Below, piece by piece: positions 54,474-63,720 of a stretch of 64,000 bases of DNA. Position numbers and translations under genes: made by a program. Positions within the stretch are counted from its first letter, which is position 1. Every line of letters starts with the position of its first letter. A model generated the notes under the pieces. That model was not told the origin of the DNA. It worked only from the letters and a program-made list of their open reading frames with translations, and did not search any database. Source of the stretch: Labrenzia sp. THAF82 (GTDB taxonomy: Bacteria; Pseudomonadota; Alphaproteobacteria; Rhizobiales; Stappiaceae); the NCBI RefSeq assembly GCF_009363435.1, contig NZ_CP045354.1:314001-378000 (forward strand), read 5' to 3'.

Positions 54474-55187
54474 ATGACAAATGCACCCGCGATTGCCCTA
54501 AAAAACGTTCATTTGACACTCGGTGAAGGTGCCGGACGTGTTCATATTCTAAAGGGCATCGATCTGGACATTGAAAAAGGAACATCCGTCGGACTCGTGG
54601 GTCCGTCCGGCTCCGGCAAATCAACGCTGCTCATGGTTATGGCTGGTCTTGAACGTGCTGATGACGGGTCCGTCAATGTGGCAGGTTCGGAACTTGGACC
54701 TCTGAGTGAGGATCAGCTTGCACGGTTTCGGGGGCGCAACGTTGGGATCATCTTTCAGTCGTTTCACCTCGTCCCCAATATGACCGCGCTGGAAAACGTC
54801 ACTGTTCCGCTCGAGCTGGCTGGAGATCCTTCTGCATACGAAAAAGCGGCTGCCGAGCTTGAAGCCGTCGGTCTTGGTCACAGGATGCACCACTATCCGG
54901 CGCAAATGTCCGGAGGCGAACAGCAGCGCGTGGCGGTTGCGCGAGCGCTGGTGGTTGAACCTGAAATTCTTATTGCGGATGAACCGACTGGTAACCTGGA
55001 TGACAGCACAGGAACACAGATTGTCGATCTGATGTTTTCCGCGCAGCGCGATCGCAAGACAACACTGGTGCTGGTGACGCATGATCCATCGCTGGCAGAG
55101 AGATGCGACCGCATGATCAGGGTTCGGTCCGGCGAGATCGAAGAAGCGCTATCAGCCAAATCCGGCATGGAAGAGGTTTCCGCGTGA
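54474..55187 (+). CDS. ABC transporter ATP-binding protein (YbbA-like, MacB/LolD family)
   Basis: A 237-residue ATPase of the lipoprotein/macrolide type. Walker A VGPSGSGKSTLLMVMAG, signature QMSGGEQQRVAVARAL, Walker B ILIADEPTGNLD and the LVTHD switch His are present. IIFQSFHLVPNMTALENV is the Q-loop region shared with MacB and LolD. I use the ATG at 54474 (MTNAPAIALKNVH). The stop overlaps the permease start as GTGA. It would power the FtsX-type permease beside it in an envelope task. Confidence 0.93.
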   Translation: MTNAPAIALKNVHLTLGEGAGRVHILKGIDLDIEKGTSVGLVGPSGSGKSTLLMVMAGLERADDGSVNVAGSELGPLSEDQLARFRGRNVGIIFQSFHLVPNMTALENVTVPLELAGDPSAYEKAAAELEAVGLGHRMHHYPAQMSGGEQQRVAVARALVVEPEILIADEPTGNLDDSTGTQIVDLMFSAQRDRKTTLVLVTHDPSLAERCDRMIRVRSGEIEEALSAKSGMEEVSA

Positions 55188-57766
55188 GCGGCTTTGTTCC
55201 CGGAACGACCGGGTCAGGCAACCAGACCTTTCCTCTGGCAACGCGTTTTGCCTTGCGAGAGCTGCGCGGTGGGCTCAAAGGGTTTTACATTTTTATCGCC
55301 TGTATCGCTCTTGGCGTTGCCGCAATCGCAGGCGTTACGTCCGTTTCACGGGCCCTCACAGAGGGAATCTCGCGCGAAGGTCAGGCGATTCTCGGCGGCG
55401 ATCTGTCCTTCCGCCTGATCCACCGCGAAGCCAATGCGGAGGAAGCCGCGTTTCTGGACAGTCTTGGGGCTGTCTCAGGCGTTGCAACGATGCGCGCGAT
55501 GGCCAGGCGACTGGATGGATCGGAACAGGCTCTGGTCGAATTGAAGGCGGTTGACGACCCTTATCCCCTTTATGGGTCACTCGACCTTCAGTCGGGCCAA
55601 CCGCTGACAACCGCCATTGCACAACAGGATGGTGTCTGGGGTGCCGTGGCAGACCTCGCCCTACTTGCGCGTCTGAATATTTCCGTTGGTGATACGATTG
55701 CGCTCGGGCGCACGACATTGCGTATTTCTGATGTCATTGAAATCGAGCCGGACAAACTTGCTGGCGGCATGGAGTTTGGTCCAAGGCTGATGGTGTCCGA
55801 AGCAGCGCTTCCGGATACCGACCTTGTCCAGCCTGGCAGTCTGATACGCTGGCACTACCGCGTTCGGATGGATCCGGCCCCCAGTCTTGAAACGCTTTCA
55901 GGAGTGGTGGAAAGCGTGAAGCAGAATCAGCCCGACGCCGAATGGCGCATACGTTCGCGTGCGAATGCCTCGCCTGGTTTGCAGCGCAGTATCGGTCGGT
56001 TCGCCCAGTTTTTGACGCTCGTCGGTCTGACCGCACTTGTGGTCGGAGGTGTGGGTGTCGCAAACGCCATCCGGGCGTATCTGGAGACCAAGCGTGAAGT
56101 CATTGCCAGTTTCAAGTGCCTGGGTGCGACCGGCGGATTTGTATTCCAGATCTATCTGGTTCAAATGATTGTTCTGGCACTGATCGGGATCGCCATTGGC
56201 CTTGTCATTGGTGCTTTGATACCATTTGCGGCTGGTGCGGCATTGTCCGGCGTGTTGCCGGTTCAGCTTGCCGCCAACATCTATCCTGCCGAGCTCGGTC
56301 TTGGTTTGATCTATGGACTTCTGACAGCACTTGCATTCGCATTGTGGCCTCTCGGTCGCGCTCATGATGTTCCGCCGACCGCCCTCTTCAGGGATATCGT
56401 GACAGGCGGGGCTAAGTTTCCGCGCAAGCGGTATCTGTTCGCAACCATGGTCACGGTTGTGGCCCTGGCCGCCATTGCAATTCTGCTTGCTCACGACAAG
56501 ACCATTGCCGGAGTTTACATCGTCGCTTCAGCGGGTGCGTTCCTTTTGCTTGTGATTGTTGCGCGTCTGATCATGTTTGCCGCGAAGCGCCTGCCGAGCG
56601 TCAGATCTACGGAACTGCGCCTGGCAATTGCCAATATTCACCGCCCTGGTGCCTTGACACCTTCTGTTGTTTTGTCGCTGGGTCTTGGGCTGTCCTTGTT
56701 GGTGGCACTCGCGCTGATCGATGGCAACCTGCGGCGGGAATTGACGGCCACGATTGCCGATCAGGCGCCAAGCTTCTTCTTTGTCGATATCCAAAGTCAT
56801 GAACGCGACACCTTCCAGACGCTACTTGAGGACGAAGCGCCGAACGCCAACCTCCAAAGCGTGCCCATGTTGCGCGGCAGGATCGTGAGCCTGAACAACA
56901 TCCCGTCTGAGGATTTCGTGCCGGCACAAGATGGCTCGGACTGGGTTCTTCGCGGTGACCGTGGCATCACATACGAGGCCACGATTCCGGATAATTCCAC
57001 GTTGTCGGCAGGAGAATGGTGGCCGGAAGACTACAACGGCATACCATTGGTTTCATTCGACGCCGAGGCCGCGACAGACCTTGGGTTGGTTATTGGCGAC
57101 AAGGTCACGGTCAACGTCTTGGGCCGGGAAATTACCGCAGAGATCGCCAACATGAGGGACGTTGAATGGCAGTCCTTGGCAATCAACTTCGTCATGGTCT
57201 TTTCGCCGAACACCTTTGCGGGTGCTCCTCATGCCCATCTCATGACACTCGGCTGGGACGAAGAAGTGCCGACGGACGCTGAGCTGGCGCTTTTGAAAAC
57301 CGTATCAAACACGTTCCCGACCGTAACTGCGGTTCGCGTCAAGGACGCCATATCCCAGGTCAATGATCTGGTGGCACAGCTTGCCTGGGCCATCCGGGGA
57401 GCAAGCTCGATCACGCTGATTGCGAGTGTGCTTGTTCTGGCAGGTGCGTTGGCTGCCGGCCACCGCAGTCGCATTTACGATGCCGTTATACTCAAGACAT
57501 TGGGTGCCACACGCACACGCCTGATCATTGCCTACGGCCTCGAATACGCGATCCTCGGATTGGTGACCGCCCTTTTTGCTCTGGTGGCCGGAGGTGTGGC
57601 AGCCTGGTACGTGATCACTCAGATCATGGGTGGATCGTTCGTCGTCATGCCGGTTACAGCTGCGGGTGCCGCGCTTGTTGCACTCGTCCTGACAGTCGGC
57701 TTCGGCCTGATCGGCACTTGGCGCGTGTTGGGTGAAAAGCCGGCCCCGGTTCTTAGAAACCTCTAA
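55184..57766 (+). CDS. FtsX-family ABC transporter permease (YbbP-like)
   Basis: An 860-residue permease with two FtsX domains. ATRFALRELRGGLKGFYIFI is the N-terminal helix, followed by a periplasmic domain (about residues 50-250), three to four helices, a second periplasmic domain (about 500-690) and a C-terminal helix set (VLGEKPAPVLRNL at the end). The length fits the YbbP group. The GTG start at 55184 overlaps the ybbA-like stop. Not a classical importer; the partner arrangement with tesA suggests lipid or envelope handling, which is not proven. Confidence 0.93.
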   Translation: MSGFVPGTTGSGNQTFPLATRFALRELRGGLKGFYIFIACIALGVAAIAGVTSVSRALTEGISREGQAILGGDLSFRLIHREANAEEAAFLDSLGAVSGVATMRAMARRLDGSEQALVELKAVDDPYPLYGSLDLQSGQPLTTAIAQQDGVWGAVADLALLARLNISVGDTIALGRTTLRISDVIEIEPDKLAGGMEFGPRLMVSEAALPDTDLVQPGSLIRWHYRVRMDPAPSLETLSGVVESVKQNQPDAEWRIRSRANASPGLQRSIGRFAQFLTLVGLTALVVGGVGVANAIRAYLETKREVIASFKCLGATGGFVFQIYLVQMIVLALIGIAIGLVIGALIPFAAGAALSGVLPVQLAANIYPAELGLGLIYGLLTALAFALWPLGRAHDVPPTALFRDIVTGGAKFPRKRYLFATMVTVVALAAIAILLAHDKTIAGVYIVASAGAFLLLVIVARLIMFAAKRLPSVRSTELRLAIANIHRPGALTPSVVLSLGLGLSLLVALALIDGNLRRELTATIADQAPSFFFVDIQSHERDTFQTLLEDEAPNANLQSVPMLRGRIVSLNNIPSEDFVPAQDGSDWVLRGDRGITYEATIPDNSTLSAGEWWPEDYNGIPLVSFDAEAATDLGLVIGDKVTVNVLGREITAEIANMRDVEWQSLAINFVMVFSPNTFAGAPHAHLMTLGWDEEVPTDAELALLKTVSNTFPTVTAVRVKDAISQVNDLVAQLAWAIRGASSITLIASVLVLAGALAAGHRSRIYDAVILKTLGATRTRLIIAYGLEYAILGLVTALFALVAGGVAAWYVITQIMGGSFVVMPVTAAGAALVALVLTVGFGLIGTWRVLGEKPAPVLRNL

Positions 57767-57926
57767 GACCTCGACTGACACAAGCGACCTGATGTGGAAA
57801 TTATCCATGTCAGGAAACTTTCATGAAAAACAGGCGCTTTCGGTCAAACTTCGGCCCGACGCCGCTTGCATGCTGTTTTGATCTTGGCTATCCGACTAGG
57901 GCCTAGAGTAAACAGGGGCTAGTTCC

Positions 57927-58700
57927 ATGCTTGAATTCACTAAAAAAACCATTCTCAGATCACTGGCCAAAGGCGTGGTACTTGCTGCCGCAACGACGTT
58001 TTCGTTTGGTCAGCCCGCATTTGCGGAAAGCCCGTTTCATACCGGCGTCTGGCAATTGAATACAAAAGATGGGCCGCGTGGGCTTGTGGTCAGCGACTGG
58101 CTGGTGTTCGAAGACGGACTGCCAAAGCGCTGGCTCTATCGCCGCGCCGGCACAAATGATCAGAACCAGTTCGATTTCTTTACCCGTACGATCAACGACA
58201 GCGGTTATACGCCGGTCGGCATCCGTGTTTACCGGACGGGTGAACACGCGATGAAATACACGCTGGCACCGAAGGGTGAAGAGCCGTTTGAAGTGACGGC
58301 CGAGCGTCTGTCCATTCCGAATTACAAGAACTCCTGTCTTTCAGTTGAGAAAAAAGGCAACCGGTTCTACCGGACCTGGAACGGAACGGCGTCTTCAAAT
58401 CTCAAGAAGATGAAGCTGTCTAAAAGCCGGCTGACCGTTGATGGAGACGCTCGCAATGTCACCGTTGAGGAAGTTCGTGTCGGCCGCATGGGCATTATGG
58501 AAGACGGCAAACCGCTGGCGTTTCTGACGGATGCTGGTGGTGACTACGCTGTTTTGCAGTGGTTCAAGCCTGGCGTTTCGGTCGAACAGATGCGTGACAA
58601 AGAACGCGAAATCCTCGATTTTGCCTCCGAAGAGGTGGTTCGCAACCCTGGCGGGGACTGCGATCGGCAAATTGCATCGCGCCTGAAAGCGATGAAATAA
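57927..58700 (+). CDS. Secreted protein of unknown function
   Basis: I do not recognise a family. The 257 residues begin with a signal peptide (basic MLEFTKKTILRSLAKG, hydrophobic VVLAAATTFSF, cleavage after AFA near residue 32). The mature part is rich in beta-type segments with many aromatic residues (WLYRRAG, FYRTWNG). Two cysteines (NSC and GGDC) could form one disulfide. There is no catalytic motif. The gene is separated from the permease and from the BI-1 gene by about 160 bp each, so it is likely a separate transcript. Confidence 0.65.
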   Translation: MLEFTKKTILRSLAKGVVLAAATTFSFGQPAFAESPFHTGVWQLNTKDGPRGLVVSDWLVFEDGLPKRWLYRRAGTNDQNQFDFFTRTINDSGYTPVGIRVYRTGEHAMKYTLAPKGEEPFEVTAERLSIPNYKNSCLSVEKKGNRFYRTWNGTASSNLKKMKLSKSRLTVDGDARNVTVEEVRVGRMGIMEDGKPLAFLTDAGGDYAVLQWFKPGVSVEQMRDKEREILDFASEEVVRNPGGDCDRQIASRLKAMK

Positions 58701-58866
58701 GCGCTGATTCAGACTATTTGGGTAATTGTTGCGGGTTTGAGCGGAAAAGATTACGATTTTTTCAGGAAAACCGTCTTGAGCTTAGGTTCGCATTTTCCCA
58801 TATGTTGAGGGAGTTGTGCTGCACGTAAGTTCACGTGCTTCTATCTAAAAGGGGAATACCACGACC

Positions 58867-59604
58867 ATGTCGACCTTTGACCGTCAATCTCAGGGTGCCT
58901 ACTCGGTTGCCGGCGCACGCGCCGAGGCCGGCATCGATCAGGGCCTGCGCAGCTATATGCTGGGTGTCTACAACTATATGACACTCGGCCTCGCGCTGAC
59001 CGGCTTCCTCGCACTCGGCACGTATATGCTGGCTGTCAGCAATCCTGCCGTTGCACAAACGCTCTTCAGTGGGCCGATTTACTTCGTGCTGCTGTTTGCG
59101 CCGCTCGGAATGGTTCTCTGGCTGTCCGCGCGCATTCAGTCGATGAGCGCTAGCACCGCCAGAACAATGTTCTTGGTCTACGCGTCCATCATGGGCATTT
59201 CGCTTGCGCCGATCTTTATGGTCTATACCGGTGGCTCCATTGCACGGGTGTTCTTCATCACCGCCGCATCCTTCGGCGCGTTGAGCATCTTCGGTTACAC
59301 CACCAAAAAAGACCTGTCTGGTTGGGGTTCGTTCCTGATGATGGGCCTGATCGGCATCATCATCGCTTCGATCGTCAACATCTTCCTGGCATCGTCTGCT
59401 CTGATGTTTGCCGTTTCAGTGATCGGTGTTCTGGTGTTTGCCGGCCTCACGGCTTACGACACCCAGCAGATCAAGGAAATGTACTACGAAGGTGACAGCA
59501 GTGAAGTCGCCACGAAGAAGTCCGTCATGGGCGCTCTTCGTCTGTACCTCGACTTCATCAACCTGTTCCTGATGCTGTTGTCGCTGTTCGGCAATCGCGA
59601 ATAA
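58867..59604 (+). CDS. Bax inhibitor-1/YccA family membrane protein
   Basis: A 245-residue protein with seven membrane helices. The family features are LRSYMLGVYNYMTLGLALTG at the start, MSASTARTMFLVYASIMGIS in the middle, and TAYDTQQIKEMYYEGD with the conserved Asp residues. A C-terminal LYLDFINLFLMLLSLFG helix is as in BI-1/YccA. Members act as Ca2+ leak channels or protease regulators (YccA on FtsH). A strong terminator follows directly. Confidence 0.93.
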   Translation: MSTFDRQSQGAYSVAGARAEAGIDQGLRSYMLGVYNYMTLGLALTGFLALGTYMLAVSNPAVAQTLFSGPIYFVLLFAPLGMVLWLSARIQSMSASTARTMFLVYASIMGISLAPIFMVYTGGSIARVFFITAASFGALSIFGYTTKKDLSGWGSFLMMGLIGIIIASIVNIFLASSALMFAVSVIGVLVFAGLTAYDTQQIKEMYYEGDSSEVATKKSVMGALRLYLDFINLFLMLLSLFGNRE

Positions 59605-59628
59605 GCTGCACTGCAACTGAAACTGAAA

Positions 59629-59656
59629 AGCCCGGCTCTTTTGCCGGGCTTTTTTG
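59629..59656 (+). terminator. Rho-independent terminator after the BI-1 gene
   Basis: Arms AGCCCGGC (59629-59636) and GCCGGGCT (59643-59650), loop TCTTTT, then TTTTTG. Strong on the plus strand, and the preceding A run gives some function on the minus strand for the convergent DUF2794 gene. Confidence 0.93.
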
Positions 59657-59677
59657 TGTCTGGAACGGGAAATCGGA

Positions 59678-60067
59678 TCAGGCGTCCACGACGCGAAGAT
59701 GCTTTTTCTTTTCAAGGACCTTGAGCACCTGTGCGAGGTCGTGGCCACGCTTCAGGATCATGCCGCCTGTGGCGACCACAGAATATGCGCCCTGCCGCCG
59801 CGCTAGCTTTGGGTCTTTCTCAATTCGAAAAAGCGGCATCTCCGAGGATCGGCGAAAGACGGAAAAGACTGCCTTGTCCTTTAGAAGGTCGATCGCGTAG
59901 TCGCGCCATTCACCATCCGCAACCATGCGGCCGTAGAGCCGGAGGATGGTATCAAGTTCTTTTCGATGAAATGAAACGACAGGTCTTGGAGGGGGAGCCG
60001 GTTGGCTTTGCGGTGAGAGGGTCAATCTCGCACCGCGCTGAAACGCGCTGTCATCGGCTTCGCTCAT
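59678..60067 (-). CDS. DUF2794 domain-containing protein
   Basis: A 129-residue protein carrying the DUF2794 pattern: VVSFHRKELDTILRLYGRMV, WRDYAIDLLKDKAVFSVFRR and PLFRIEKDPKLARRQGAYSVV. It is a small cytosolic alphaproteobacterial family without known function. I use the ATG at 60067, preceded by GGAGG; an ATG at 60112 would add 15 residues. It lies convergent with BI-1 over a shared terminator. Confidence 0.85.
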   Translation of the reverse strand: MSEADDSAFQRGARLTLSPQSQPAPPPRPVVSFHRKELDTILRLYGRMVADGEWRDYAIDLLKDKAVFSVFRRSSEMPLFRIEKDPKLARRQGAYSVVATGGMILKRGHDLAQVLKVLEKKKHLRVVDA

Positions 60068-60348
60068 TCCGCCTCCATTTCCGTTTGCGGTTTCGCTTGA
60101 AACGAGAATCACGCCTGAATCCCGTTTGTCACCCAGCTGTCATGATGCGTTGGCATAGGCCCCGATGGCAAGCCCACAAATGAAAGAACGGCACATACGT
60201 CAGTTTTTACGTCAAAATTGCCGAGTAAAAAGCCGATGAGATGAGGGCGCTCAATGTAACGGTGGTTTGCCTTGAAAGAACGCCTAAATTTCCTTGATTT
60301 TGCCGCATTCCAGCCCTTGGCCAGCCATTTTGGCGCACCATATTAGCA

Positions 60349-60487
60349 CCATACCCTGATGGGTATGGCCAGTAGGGATCGCGGAATGCATTAGCCCCCC
60401 AGCCCCCCGGGGTTCTTACCAGCCAGCCAGATTTAGTGAGTCAAACATCAGGGCACCTGAAGGGCCGGCGTAAAGCCGGCCCTTTTC
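60349..60487 (+). ncRNA. Candidate small RNA ending in an orphan terminator
   Basis: A possible promoter TTGGCC (60317-60322), 18-base spacer, TATTAG (60341-60346) would start transcription near 60353. The transcript would open with or near the hairpin CCATACCC-TGAT-GGGTATGG, carry an unpaired C-rich run (a feature that in some alphaproteobacterial sRNAs pairs with ribosome-binding sites), and stop at the terminator 60461-60487. No known RNA family was recognised. Confidence 0.35.
60461..60487 (+). terminator. Rho-independent terminator without an upstream protein gene
   Basis: Arms AGGGCCGGC and GCCGGCCCT with a GTAAA loop, then TTTT. It points rightward, so it cannot serve DUF2794 (leftward). 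It implies a transcript from 60184-60460. Confidence 0.8.
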
Positions 60488-60619
60488 ATTTTCCGGATCC
60501 TGTTGTCGAGCGCCATCATTCGCAATCAATCGAACAGCGAAACTGGCAACCCATCTTTTTGTCAATCGCAACGGATTGCCTCTTTTCCGTCCCGTTGCTT
60601 GATGTATCCTTTCAAAAGA

Positions 60620-61138
60620 ATGACTACGGACCTGATTGATCTCCGCGCGGCCCGAGCCGCTGATTGTGAGGCGCTAGCCGGTATTCATAGTGAAGCCTGG
60701 CTTGGAGCCTACAGGGGCGTATTGCACGGTGTTGATCTTCAAAAGATGATCTCACGCCGGGGAACCGGCTGGTGGCGGGGCGCTCTTGCGAGAGGCGTTG
60801 AAATCAAAATTCTCAGCATAGCCGACACGCCTGCAGGATATGCAACCTATGGCCCCTGCCGTCTGCACAGAACCGGAATGGACGGTGAAATCTATGAACT
60901 TTACCTGAAGCCCGAGTATCAGGGCCTCGGGTTCGGGCGTACGCTTTTTGAAAGCGTTCAGGATACGTTGGAAACCAGAAACCTGTCCGGTATTGCCATC
61001 CAGGTGCTCAGTGAAAACAAACCCGCCAGGGCGTTCTACAAGGCCGTTGGTGGACGGCTTGCGGCAAAGTCATGGTACCGGTTGGGTGGTCGGCGTTTGG
61101 AACTGTCGATCTATGTGTGGCCAGCCACCGGCGGCTGA
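60620..61138 (+). CDS. GNAT family N-acetyltransferase
   Basis: A 172-residue acetyltransferase. Motif A is EYQGLGFGRTLFESVQD near residue 105, with ELYLKPEY before it (beta strand 4). The C-terminal SENKPARAFYKAVGGR is typical of GNAT enzymes close to RimI. The ATG at 60620 is used; an ATG six codons upstream (60602) is possible. Substrate unknown. It is convergent with the secreted protein gene next to it. Confidence 0.83.
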   Translation: MTTDLIDLRAARAADCEALAGIHSEAWLGAYRGVLHGVDLQKMISRRGTGWWRGALARGVEIKILSIADTPAGYATYGPCRLHRTGMDGEIYELYLKPEYQGLGFGRTLFESVQDTLETRNLSGIAIQVLSENKPARAFYKAVGGRLAAKSWYRLGGRRLELSIYVWPATGG

Positions 61139-61151
61139 CTCTGCCTTCTCC

Positions 61152-61730
61152 TCATTGAGTGTTTCCTGCATTCCCAATTGTTTCAGGCGGTCTGGAACAA
61201 TCGAACTGGCCGGCCATCGTGTCCGCCGCCTGTCTTGCAAGAACATTGGCATTCTTGTTCGTTTGCGCGTCAACGCGGGCAATCTGGCAAGTTTCGCCGC
61301 CTGCTTTCAGCTGGGTGACAATCAGGACGCTGCCTGTCTTGCCGCCATCGCCGTAACTTGGAAACCATCGCAGGATAGTCGCAAATGGTTGACCGTCTCG
61401 CAGCCGCCATTCCAGGGTGTCATTGACCGTATTGAAGTTTGGTAAGGTCTGGCCGGCCGCCGGTTCATCCGCTGCAGAAGGTCCGAAAGAGACAAACATG
61501 CGAAGGTCGCCCTCAGCAACGTAGACCGATTGACCCTTGTATCCGGGGCATTCCCAGGAGCCGCCAAATGTGCCCTCTTCCGCGGCGGTTTCCAACTGCA
61601 CGCAATTCTGAAGCTGGATTTTGGTGTAAGTACTTTCGATGGTTTCAGCAGTGCCGTTTCCTGTTGTCAGCGCCACGACTGCCGCGAAAACGGCCAATAT
61701 CCGCGATACCTTTCGGAAAAATGGTGACAT
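61152..61730 (-). CDS. Secreted protein with four cysteines, function unknown
   Basis: A 192-residue protein with a signal peptide (MSPFFRKVSRILAVFAAVVA, cleavage near GTAET). The mature part has QNCVQLE, SWECPGYKG, GETCQIARV and QFDCSRPPE, which could form two disulfides; WECPGYKGQSVYVAEGDLR and VLIVTQLKAG look like a conserved domain of alphaproteobacterial secreted proteins, but I cannot name it. The ATG at 61730 follows GGGGGAA. The frame runs upstream to 61949, opposite ppa, and is not counted. Confidence 0.72.
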   Translation of the reverse strand: MSPFFRKVSRILAVFAAVVALTTGNGTAETIESTYTKIQLQNCVQLETAAEEGTFGGSWECPGYKGQSVYVAEGDLRMFVSFGPSAADEPAAGQTLPNFNTVNDTLEWRLRDGQPFATILRWFPSYGDGGKTGSVLIVTQLKAGGETCQIARVDAQTNKNANVLARQAADTMAGQFDCSRPPETIGNAGNTQ

Positions 61731-61860
61731 GGATTCCCCCTGACTGGCTTTTCCGTCATTAGAGGCATGCTCATCAATTAGGTGCAATGCAATAATTAAG
61801 GACTTGCACTTATCCGGCTGGGTTGCGATAGACGCACCACAGATCAACAGGAGTGTTTCA

Positions 61861-62400
61861 ATGCGTATGGACGCTGTGCCGATCGGCAAGAACCCGCCAG
61901 AAGACATCAATGTCATCGTCGAGGTTTCCGTCGGCGGTGAACCGATCAAGTATGAGATGGATAAGGAAGCCGGGGCGATGTATGTCGACCGCTTTCTCTA
62001 TACGCCCATGCGATATCCTGGAAACTACGGTTTTGTGCCACACACGCTTTGCGGTGACGGCGATCCGATCGATGTGGTGGTTGTCAATCAGCGGCCTATC
62101 GTTCCAGGTGCCATTATGAACTGTCGTCCGATCGGTGTGTTGCTTATGGAAGATGAGTCTGGTCAGGATGAAAAGATCATCGCCGTTCCTTCACACAAGC
62201 TGAGCAAGCGCTACGACGCGATTTCAGATGTCACTGATCTGCCGGAAATCACCGTCCAGCAGGTCAAGCACTTCTTCGAGCACTACAAGGATCTTGAGCC
62301 CGGCAAATGGGTAAAAGTCACCGGTATGGAAGGTGCGGAAGCAGCCAAGAAACTGATCATTGAATCAATTTCGCGGGCGCAAAAAGAAGCCGCAGAATAA
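61861..62400 (+). CDS. ppa: Inorganic pyrophosphatase
   Basis: A 179-residue family I pyrophosphatase. It hydrolyses PPi to drive biosynthesis. The signature [10 protein letters not shown] holds the metal-binding Asp residues, preceded by [19 protein letters not shown], with the substrate-binding Lys in [12 protein letters not shown]. The ATG at 61861 has an ACAGGAG site upstream; the frame is open from 61804 but without a ribosome site. Convergent with the metallopeptidase gene. Confidence 0.96.
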   Translation: MRMDAVPIGKNPPEDINVIVEVSVGGEPIKYEMDKEAGAMYVDRFLYTPMRYPGNYGFVPHTLCGDGDPIDVVVVNQRPIVPGAIMNCRPIGVLLMEDESGQDEKIIAVPSHKLSKRYDAISDVTDLPEITVQQVKHFFEHYKDLEPGKWVKVTGMEGAEAAKKLIIESISRAQKEAAE

Positions 62401-62437
62401 GTTCTGCTCACAAAACTGCTGGAAGCCGTGACCGGAT

Positions 62438-62872
62438 TTATCGCTCGGTTGCGGCTTCTATTCGTTCCATGTCCTGATCGGACAAACCGAAATGGTGGCC
62501 GATTTCGTGTATGAGGACATGTGCGACTACGTCGCCCAGCGTTTCGTCCATTGCCGCCCAATAGTCCAGAATGGGCCGTCTGAACAGCCAAATCCGGTTG
62601 GGCATCTGGCCGGTGCCAACGGCATCGCCGCCTTGTGCCAGCCCTTGACCTTCAAACAGGCCCAGAAGATCATGCGGATCCTCAATCCCGAGTTCATCCA
62701 GCACGTCATCGGGTGCATAATCGGCCAGGCTGATCTGCAAATGTCCGCAGCGCAGCAGCAAATCGTCCGGCAGGCCGGCCAGAATTTCGCTCGCCATGGC
62801 CTCGAAATCCTTGAGGCCCGGCGCTCTGCGCTCTGACCATCCGCTCCTGCTTATCGGGTTGATAGATGCCAT
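62438..62872 (-). CDS. Metallopeptidase-like protein (zincin fold, HExxH)
   Basis: A 144-residue protein with the zinc-binding HEIGHHFGLSDQDMERIE near its C-terminus. The rest is LLGLFEGQGL and IWLFRRPILDYW, as in the small metallopeptidase family (PF06262, DUF1025) of alphaproteobacteria. The third zinc ligand is probably the Asp in GLSD. A function beyond putative proteolysis is not known. Convergent with ppa; transcribed with the same strand as the dsbB group. Confidence 0.88.
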   Translation of the reverse strand: MASINPISRSGWSERRAPGLKDFEAMASEILAGLPDDLLLRCGHLQISLADYAPDDVLDELGIEDPHDLLGLFEGQGLAQGGDAVGTGQMPNRIWLFRRPILDYWAAMDETLGDVVAHVLIHEIGHHFGLSDQDMERIEAATER

Positions 62873-62922
62873 TTTGGTTCCCTGACGGCCCGCAATTCGC
62901 GCCGCCGCTCAATTTGTCGTCG

Positions 62923-63183
62923 CTAACCCATGACGTAGGTAACGAAGAGATAGATCACCAGTCCCAACGCAAACACAACACCGAGCGACCGGCCGATCCG
63001 CGTGCCAATTATCTCGATCCGGTCTTCTGGATCCTTGTCTGCGGCGTTGAGGTGGCTCTTGGCTCTGTCCGCCATGCGCACGAAGGTCGAACCGACGATG
63101 GTTTCGCTTTCCGCTTCAACCCTGTCGATTGCTCTTAGCGCTTCTTCGCGCTGCTTTTCCTTTGGGTGCTTGGATCCGCTCAT
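62923..63183 (-). CDS. Small single-helix membrane protein, function unknown
   Basis: An 86-residue protein. The charged N-terminal two-thirds (KHPKEKQREEALRAIDRVEA, likely helical) precedes a C-terminal membrane anchor (SLGVVFALGLVIYLFVTYV). The ATG at 63183 overlaps the dsbB stop (ATGA), so it is co-translated with dsbB. The open frame upstream to 63396 lies inside dsbB in another phase and is not coding. I do not recognise a family. Confidence 0.75.
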   Translation of the reverse strand: MSGSKHPKEKQREEALRAIDRVEAESETIVGSTFVRMADRAKSHLNAADKDPEDRIEIIGTRIGRSLGVVFALGLVIYLFVTYVMG

Positions 63184-63704
63184 GCGCCTATCGTTGTTTG
63201 ATTTTCGCGCCGTTTCAACAGAAAAGCGGACAAAAGCGCAAGAGCGGCAAGACCGGCGGAGGCAACAGCGTTCCAGCCCGCAAAGGATAGGCCGAGCATC
63301 CGCCAGCTGGCCTCCGTGCAGCTGACGACGCGTGTCGACTGAAGCGTCTGAAGCATGTTTGCGGCTGAAGCCGGCGCAGCGCTCCCGCCGCCGCAATCAT
63401 TCGGTCCGTCCCAGAACTGCCATTCTGCACCCGATTGGTAGATGCCCAATCCGGCGCCATAGACGAAAACAGCTGCCACCGCCAGTAGCGTCAGCAATGC
63501 CATTCCGCTGCGTCCACGAATATGCAGGATGAAAGCCACAACAGTGAGCGGCAGGCCGACATAATAGGGAATTCTCTGCTCCAGGCAGAGCTTGCAAGGG
63601 ATATAGCCGCCGATCAGCTGGAAACCCCAGGCAGTTGCAATGACTGCCAGCCCCGCGACAAAAATCAGCCCAATCAGGTTTTGCGCCATCCGGTCCGCCG
63701 ACAT
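63180..63704 (-). CDS. dsbB: Disulfide bond formation protein B (DsbB)
   Basis: A 174-residue, four-helix membrane protein that reoxidises DsbA and passes electrons to quinone. The first periplasmic pair is PCKLCLEQRIPYY (C-x2-C) with the quinone-site Arg. The second loop has NDCGGGSAAPAS and VVSCTEASWRM. It is typical of alphaproteobacterial DsbB. Followed by an overlapping small membrane protein, and preceded by the YqaA-like gene at a 16-bp distance on the same strand. Confidence 0.92.
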   Translation of the reverse strand: MSADRMAQNLIGLIFVAGLAVIATAWGFQLIGGYIPCKLCLEQRIPYYVGLPLTVVAFILHIRGRSGMALLTLLAVAAVFVYGAGLGIYQSGAEWQFWDGPNDCGGGSAAPASAANMLQTLQSTRVVSCTEASWRMLGLSFAGWNAVASAGLAALALLSAFLLKRRENQTTIGA

Positions 63705-63720
63705 CGCACCCTCGTTCGGT

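Larger units (their letters stand above)
60113..60619. other. Gene-free interval with a possible small RNA
   Basis: About 500 bp without a supportable protein gene. It contains the DUF2794 promoter region on the left, a hairpin at 60349-60368, a C-rich run at 60395-60409 and a strong rightward terminator at 60461-60487, which has no upstream gene on that strand. Confidence 0.6.
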
